Shown piece after piece: positions 58,901 to 64,000 of a stretch of 64,000 bases of DNA (position 1 is the first letter of the stretch; every line of letters begins with the position of its first letter). Location of the stretch: assembly GCA_003342895.1 (NCBI GenBank), contig PTFA01000009.1, forward strand, positions 9,488,505-9,552,504, given 5' to 3'. This DNA is from Casuarius casuarius. Its lineage: Eukaryota > Chordata > Aves > Casuariiformes > Casuariidae. The notes below the pieces were generated by a model, which saw only the letters and a program-made list of their open reading frames with translations, did no database searches and was not told the origin of the DNA. The translations under genes were made by a program, and so were the position numbers.

Positions 58901-61900
58901 AAAGTCAGTGGGACACATGCAGTGGGGATCCCCACTCTGTTGGGGGGCAGGGGGTAATATCATGCCTTTAGTCCCGCTCTCAGCTCAGGACAACAGACAT
59001 GGGCTATTTACTCTCCCCCCTGCTTCAGTACAGTGTACCTGCATGGTGTCTGAAGCAGGGAGGAGAGCTGACTGCAACACACAGTACTGGGGCACTGCTT
59101 GAAGTTGACGGTATAATGTATCAAAGGAAAAAAAGTGTATTTTTGCAAAGTACACATTCTGAATTTGCAGCGTTCTTTCCAAAGGAGCCCCATGCATGGC
59201 CTGCATGCTAACGTAACCTTTTCTTCCCTGTCTCCACATATTTTAGCATACGTTCTCACCTGAAGTCCCAGCCCTGCAAGACATTTACAGAACTTCTTTG
59301 CTTCACTTTTTCAACTAATCCCACAAAAATCAACAGGATGACTGACATTAAATCCCTGATGTGGGAAAGTTCTAGGGTAACTTTCTTGCTCTGCTGTGAT
59401 CTTGGACTTTGAGCAGTGGAATCTGGGTTTAAAATTGCCCCATACAGATCAATAGCATAGGAGCCAGTGCCTCCTCATCTTTTCAGTTAGGGATCCAAAG
59501 GACTGTTCACAACAAGTCTCAGAGTTTTGGTGGCTCAAAGCCCACTAACACGCACAATTGCTGCTTCTCAGGTCTCCAGTTAGTCCTAGAGCAAAAAACA
59601 GACCTGACAGACTTCCTCTTCATCAGACTGGTCTTCACTTAAAAGGTTTAACTAGTGCAGTTGGGGGTATTAGCACTTTCACACTGTTCCTATGCCAGAA
59701 TAACCCACCTGTGTTCACAGGGACAGTAGAATCACTGTCACCTACAGACAGTAACTGCTTTTTATAGGGGAAACTGGATATACCAGTAGCAGCAGCTTTA
59801 TACCAACAAAAATTTGGGGTGATCCCTTAATTAGCCCTGCTGTCATGGTTGGTTGGCCAACATAAGAGACAAATAGTGAAAATCAGAGGAAAAAGGTAGT
59901 TCAAGCAGAGCACAGAAGTTTGCATAGACCCTCTGTATTTCCCCTGCAGTGAGATGAGTCACTTATTTCACACACGTGTGGCTCAGCACAGGACAGTCAG
60001 CACTAGAAAGCTGTCAGAAGTGGCTCAGAAACCTTTAAAATATCAGCAAGGAAAGCCCTTTTCTATCTGTTTTAGCCAAGGGAAGTAACATTTCAAAAGG
60101 CTTCACAAATGCCTTCTATTTCTGCAGGTCCTGCCTCTGCGAGGGGCAATTCCTGCAGGCTAACCCCCGAATTTGTGTCACGACACCCTGATGGCAGCCA
60201 CACATGCCCTTGAGACCAGGAGGCTCTCTTATCTCTTTCTATCCCAGGAAGGATTTTTACTGCTCACCTCTTCTTCAGTGCCTGGAGGAGGTATGCAGAC
60301 AAACCACATCACAGTGTCTGCCAGCTGGCTTCACAGAGGCAAATGTGCTGGAAGTTCAGTGTTAGTCTTGCATCATGCAGTACTGACCTATAAAAGAAAA
60401 AATAGGGTATTTTATCTGTAGGAAGGAAGCTTTGAAGATTTCATTTATTTGTTTTACATTTTCTTTTTTTTAATGGGGATTTGGGGTTTTTTTCTTTTTT
60501 TTCTTTTCTCCTGTAGCAGGGACTGCTTTTCCCCGAAAGTTTGCTGGAGGTCTTGACAACATGGACTTCTACCTTTCTTAAATCTTCATATAAACAATAG
60601 GGTGCGTTAAAGAAGAAAAAAAGGTCATCTTTCCCCAAGTCTGCTCCCTCGGCAGATGAACCACATTTTGTTCTTATTGCCACAGAGCTGGATGAGGACA
60701 TTATGACCCCTACCCTGCCCCAACTAGTCATCACGCCTCCCTTCTGACCTCCCAGCATGACTGCATGTGTGATCATTGCATTCAGGTTAGGGAGTGACTG
60801 TCTGCAGCTTTGCTAACAAGTCAGAAGGGGCTGTAATACCTGGTGGAAAAAGGGGGGAGCGGTGCTGTGATGAGTAACTGTGGGACTATTAGCCCTACCC
60901 TCCGGGCTGTGCAAACAAAGCTACAGTGCTGCTGGTGATGTGGCTTATAGCTCAGGGCACAGAGCAAGCTCATATCTGCAGAAGAGCATGCAAATACCGT
61001 CTTCGCTGTTTAACCCTGCATTAAGAGCAAAAAACAAATTCTAAGCGGACTAAACAAATCTCATCGTGGCAAAGTGCCTCCCTTCAGAGAGAGGGAATAA
61101 AGCTGTTTACCTCAGCGTACAACACATTTTTCTTTCTCTTCTTCCCTTTTCCCTGTGGCACCTGTAGATATATTCTGATGTGCAAAGCTTTGTGACAGTC
61201 ACTAATGAGCACATAATAGTTGCTGCAGATTTCCATAAGCTGTGCTTTATCAGTACTATTTAGGAGACCAGGTGCAGGAAAAGACCTAAGAACCGTCCAC
61301 CTGGGCCAAACAGGGTCAGCATATAAAAAACATTTTCTCAGAGCATCAAACCTGCCAATGCAGCACGTTTCATGTGCCAGTGGCAACACAAAGAGGTTTT
61401 GCACCACAGCTTTTACATTTCCACTTTGATTTCAGGCCACATATAAAATCAACATTCCTGCCCAGATGGGATAACTAAGAAACAGTTCCTTCTGAAATCC
61501 CTCCACATCAAACAGTTACTATAAATAGTACTTTCCGATTAGCACCTCTGCGAAGGTACTGTTTGAAACACACCAAATCTAGTTTCGGATATTTTAAAAC
61601 AGAAAATACAATTTCTTACTCATAGTGATAGCATGTTTGTAGGAACCATTTTACTGCACTCTACGTTCTTGTTTTGTGCTGTGTTACGGTGTGGGAGGGA
61701 ATGAAAAGATAAACGGAGTAGAGTGAAAGCTTCCCAGGGCTTCCCTGCTCTTGGAGTTACTGATGACTGACAATTCAGGAACACATATTCCTGAATAATC
61801 CATGCACGGCTGCTCAGCACAGAGCCATCCACACTGTGAGCTATTCTGAAATAGCTGTTGCACTTTAAATTCATGCATGATTTAGAGGCATGCACTCAGG

Positions 61901-64000
61901 AGGGTAATACAGCTGAGCTTCTCTGACATTGCATAACCAGGCAAAAGAGCATTCCAGCTCCTTATGATTACATAGAAACTCTACTGTCAGGAAAGCTGTG
62001 CAACAGGATATCGGGTTACAAGCCTCACGTCATCAGCAACAAACTGGGAGGGTGATCATGCCCTCCTGGCATTTTACGCCTACCACTAAGTTAACCTTTA
62101 GAGGCCTGATTTAGTTCTAGCCTCAATCTCTAGAAGTCCTCCACGAAAGGCAATGCAGGTGGAGCAGGTACCACATATTCAAAATGGATTTTATGCAGAC
62201 TTGATTTAAAAACCACATCAGATGTTTCAGTGAATACAGCTTCACTTTAGCAGAAGAGGAGCTTGATTCCTCACTGGCACCGGTGTGGAGAAGGTTAGCC
62301 TACAGCATCAGATGCTTTCACTGCTTTTATTTAAAGGAATTTGTCAGTTTGGTGAACTTTCAAAATTGTAAAACTTGTATTACCATGAAATAACTATTAT
62401 TTCTATTCTGCTGGATCTCCTTGACTAATAAAAGGCTTCAACAGTATTAAAATAGCAGATACTGTCTTCATGTTGCTTAGCGAGTCACTCTGTTTCCTTT
62501 CTGTTACCTTCTGATGTACAAAGGAGAGCTAAAAATTTTGATTTTTTTATGGTTGAGCTATTTTTTAAGTCTTTTTTAACCATAAAGATACTAGTGCTGC
62601 CAAGTACATTTGTTCCTTTTGAGGTTGTATTTAAAGCATTTCTAAGAGTCTCATGTTTACTGCAAGCTCTCCCACCCTGACTGAAAGCATGGTATTGCAG
62701 AGGACTTAATAAAATACATTTTCTCCAAGAGTTCATTAATTACTGGAATTTAGTTTAAAAAACAAACATAAATAAGAAATTTTTATATTAAGCGGGGGGA
62801 CAGAAATTCCTCTGGATTGTTCAATATTCAGTTCTATTATCTATTCACACCATAATTTCATTAAGCCCAGTCAAGCTAGACTTTCTGTACAGAGACAACA
62901 CTGAAATCTTAGCATACAAGAAAATTACTTTGTATTGCAAATATGTCGAGCTTCTTTTGTAATTTATAAAGAAATAAAAGAGCATCAGTCCAATTGTTTT
63001 ATTTTTATTTAAGTCATCTTTAGTATATGCAGAGATTGACCTCCACCTGATACAATCTCAGGGTTATGTCTGGCATCTTCAATTCCAGTGGGAGCTGGTT
63101 CTTAAAAATGCCACCCAGCCATGCCAGAATAAACCCTCTAGCCATCTACTCTGGTGGCTGAAGTTGATGGCAAGAAAAATCTCAATTGCCTTATTTCAAG
63201 TTTGGAAATTGGCCCTCTTTTACTCTTGCATCCCTGAGATGACTAAATAACCAAGGACCAAGTAACATCAGTGACAATAGTGAAAAAAAGTGGCAACCAA
63301 GTCTCTATGAAGACAACTGGTAAAAGACTCCAGATGCTGGTTAACTGGTAGACCCTTTGCTGGGTGGGCGACTGCAAGCCTACAATATAGTTCTCGCTGT
63401 GCTGGTTGATTTCCTCTGATGAAGACTTTTGTGTCATCAAAGTCTTTCATCTATCAGCTTGCTTCTGTCTCCTGGACTTCAGTGGTGAGAGATTAAAGCC
63501 AATACATATTTATTTTCAATGTTTTGTCTTACAGCAGTGTTTCACATCATGCTGGGTTCTCTGATCTTTCCTGTACTGCTAGTAAAGAGAGAGAGCTTTT
63601 CTAGTAAGTTACGCTACAGGTTCTCTCCTTGCATTGTTTTTCTTTTGAACATCTTCTTCCTCATTCCATGTTTAGACTGGATGTTTCATAAAGTGTTGAA
63701 ATATCATTAGATATATTAAAACAAAACTCTAGAAAACAACCTAGTTATCTCACAATACTGATGAAACCAGTAATATTTTATACCTATGTAGGACCTTCCA
63801 TTGGATAGAATTCAGGTATGTTATCAATGGTACATTAATCTGACCTCCTGAAATGATTGTAAGTTAATGGATATTATACTTGGTTAACAGATAAGGAGAA
63901 ATTAAGGCAATAAGAAAAGCAAGTGCCTTCTCAGTTTGGGACTTGCTAGACTTGGGAGTAAAATCTAGATTTCTCCAATTGTACCGCAATGTCTGCTATT
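55921..64000. other. Upstream flank of NABP1, no recognised gene
   Basis: Beyond the CpG island the sequence returns to ordinary composition. Short open frames on both strands resemble nothing I know. No MYO1B exon, the expected upstream neighbour, was recognised. A divergent non-coding transcript from the island is possible but not shown by the sequence. Confidence 0.6.
56043..56082. repeat. Exact 20-bp tandem duplication
   Basis: GAGAATGGGAGAGGAAGGCC occurs twice in direct succession just beyond the CpG island, upstream of NABP1. Confidence 0.95.

Noticed and set aside
61084..61407. Minus-strand frame of 107 codons ending near a GAG|GTAAAC donor-like site
   Set aside because: Considered as a MYO1B or other upstream-neighbour exon. 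The product resembles nothing I know and no clear acceptor is present at the other end.

Overview
This is a gene-poor stretch of a vertebrate nuclear genome, most likely a bird or another sauropsid. I infer this from spliced exons with GT-AG introns, low interspersed-repeat content, relics of CR1-type LINEs, one apparent MIR-type SINE relic, scattered GC-rich CpG pockets in AT-rich DNA, and an assembly gap inside a GC-rich promoter. Nothing points to a prokaryotic, plasmid or viral origin.

The only protein-coding gene I can support is NABP1 (SOSS complex subunit B2, single-stranded-DNA-binding protein 2, also called OBFC2A or hSSB2). It lies on the minus strand from about 55,087 down to the stop codon at 47,909. 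All six coding exons can be placed with matching splice phases: 54,999-55,087 (cut by the gap), 54,731-54,869, 51,491-51,562, 49,998-50,070, 49,682-49,748 and 47,909-48,096. Joined, they give a protein of about 209 residues if the initiator ATG ends at the last base before the 601-base run of N (55,088-55,688). The CpG island at about 54,560-55,920 is its promoter and first-exon region. A probable 3' UTR lies below 47,909.

The rest is mainly non-coding. From 1 to about 47 kb there is no recognisable exon. This region holds CpG-rich pockets (about 8.2-8.5, 14.7-15.2 and 41.2-41.65 kb), a roughly 1 kb decayed CR1 LINE in plus orientation (about 15.85-16.84 kb), a MIR-like SINE relic in minus orientation (about 24.19-24.30 kb), a probable L3/CR1-type relic (about 37.08-37.65 kb), a second CR1 3' fragment in minus orientation (about 40.83-41.06 kb), simple A/T tracts and some short hairpins. 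From 56 to 64 kb, upstream of NABP1, I see no gene.

In human the neighbours of NABP1 are MYO1B upstream and CAVIN2 then TMEFF2 downstream. I found no exon of any of these, so the window is probably the intergenic surroundings of NABP1. No new multi-gene system is evident. The most unusual items are a set of mutually exclusive hairpins near 21.17 kb and the GC pockets that are not attached to any visible gene.
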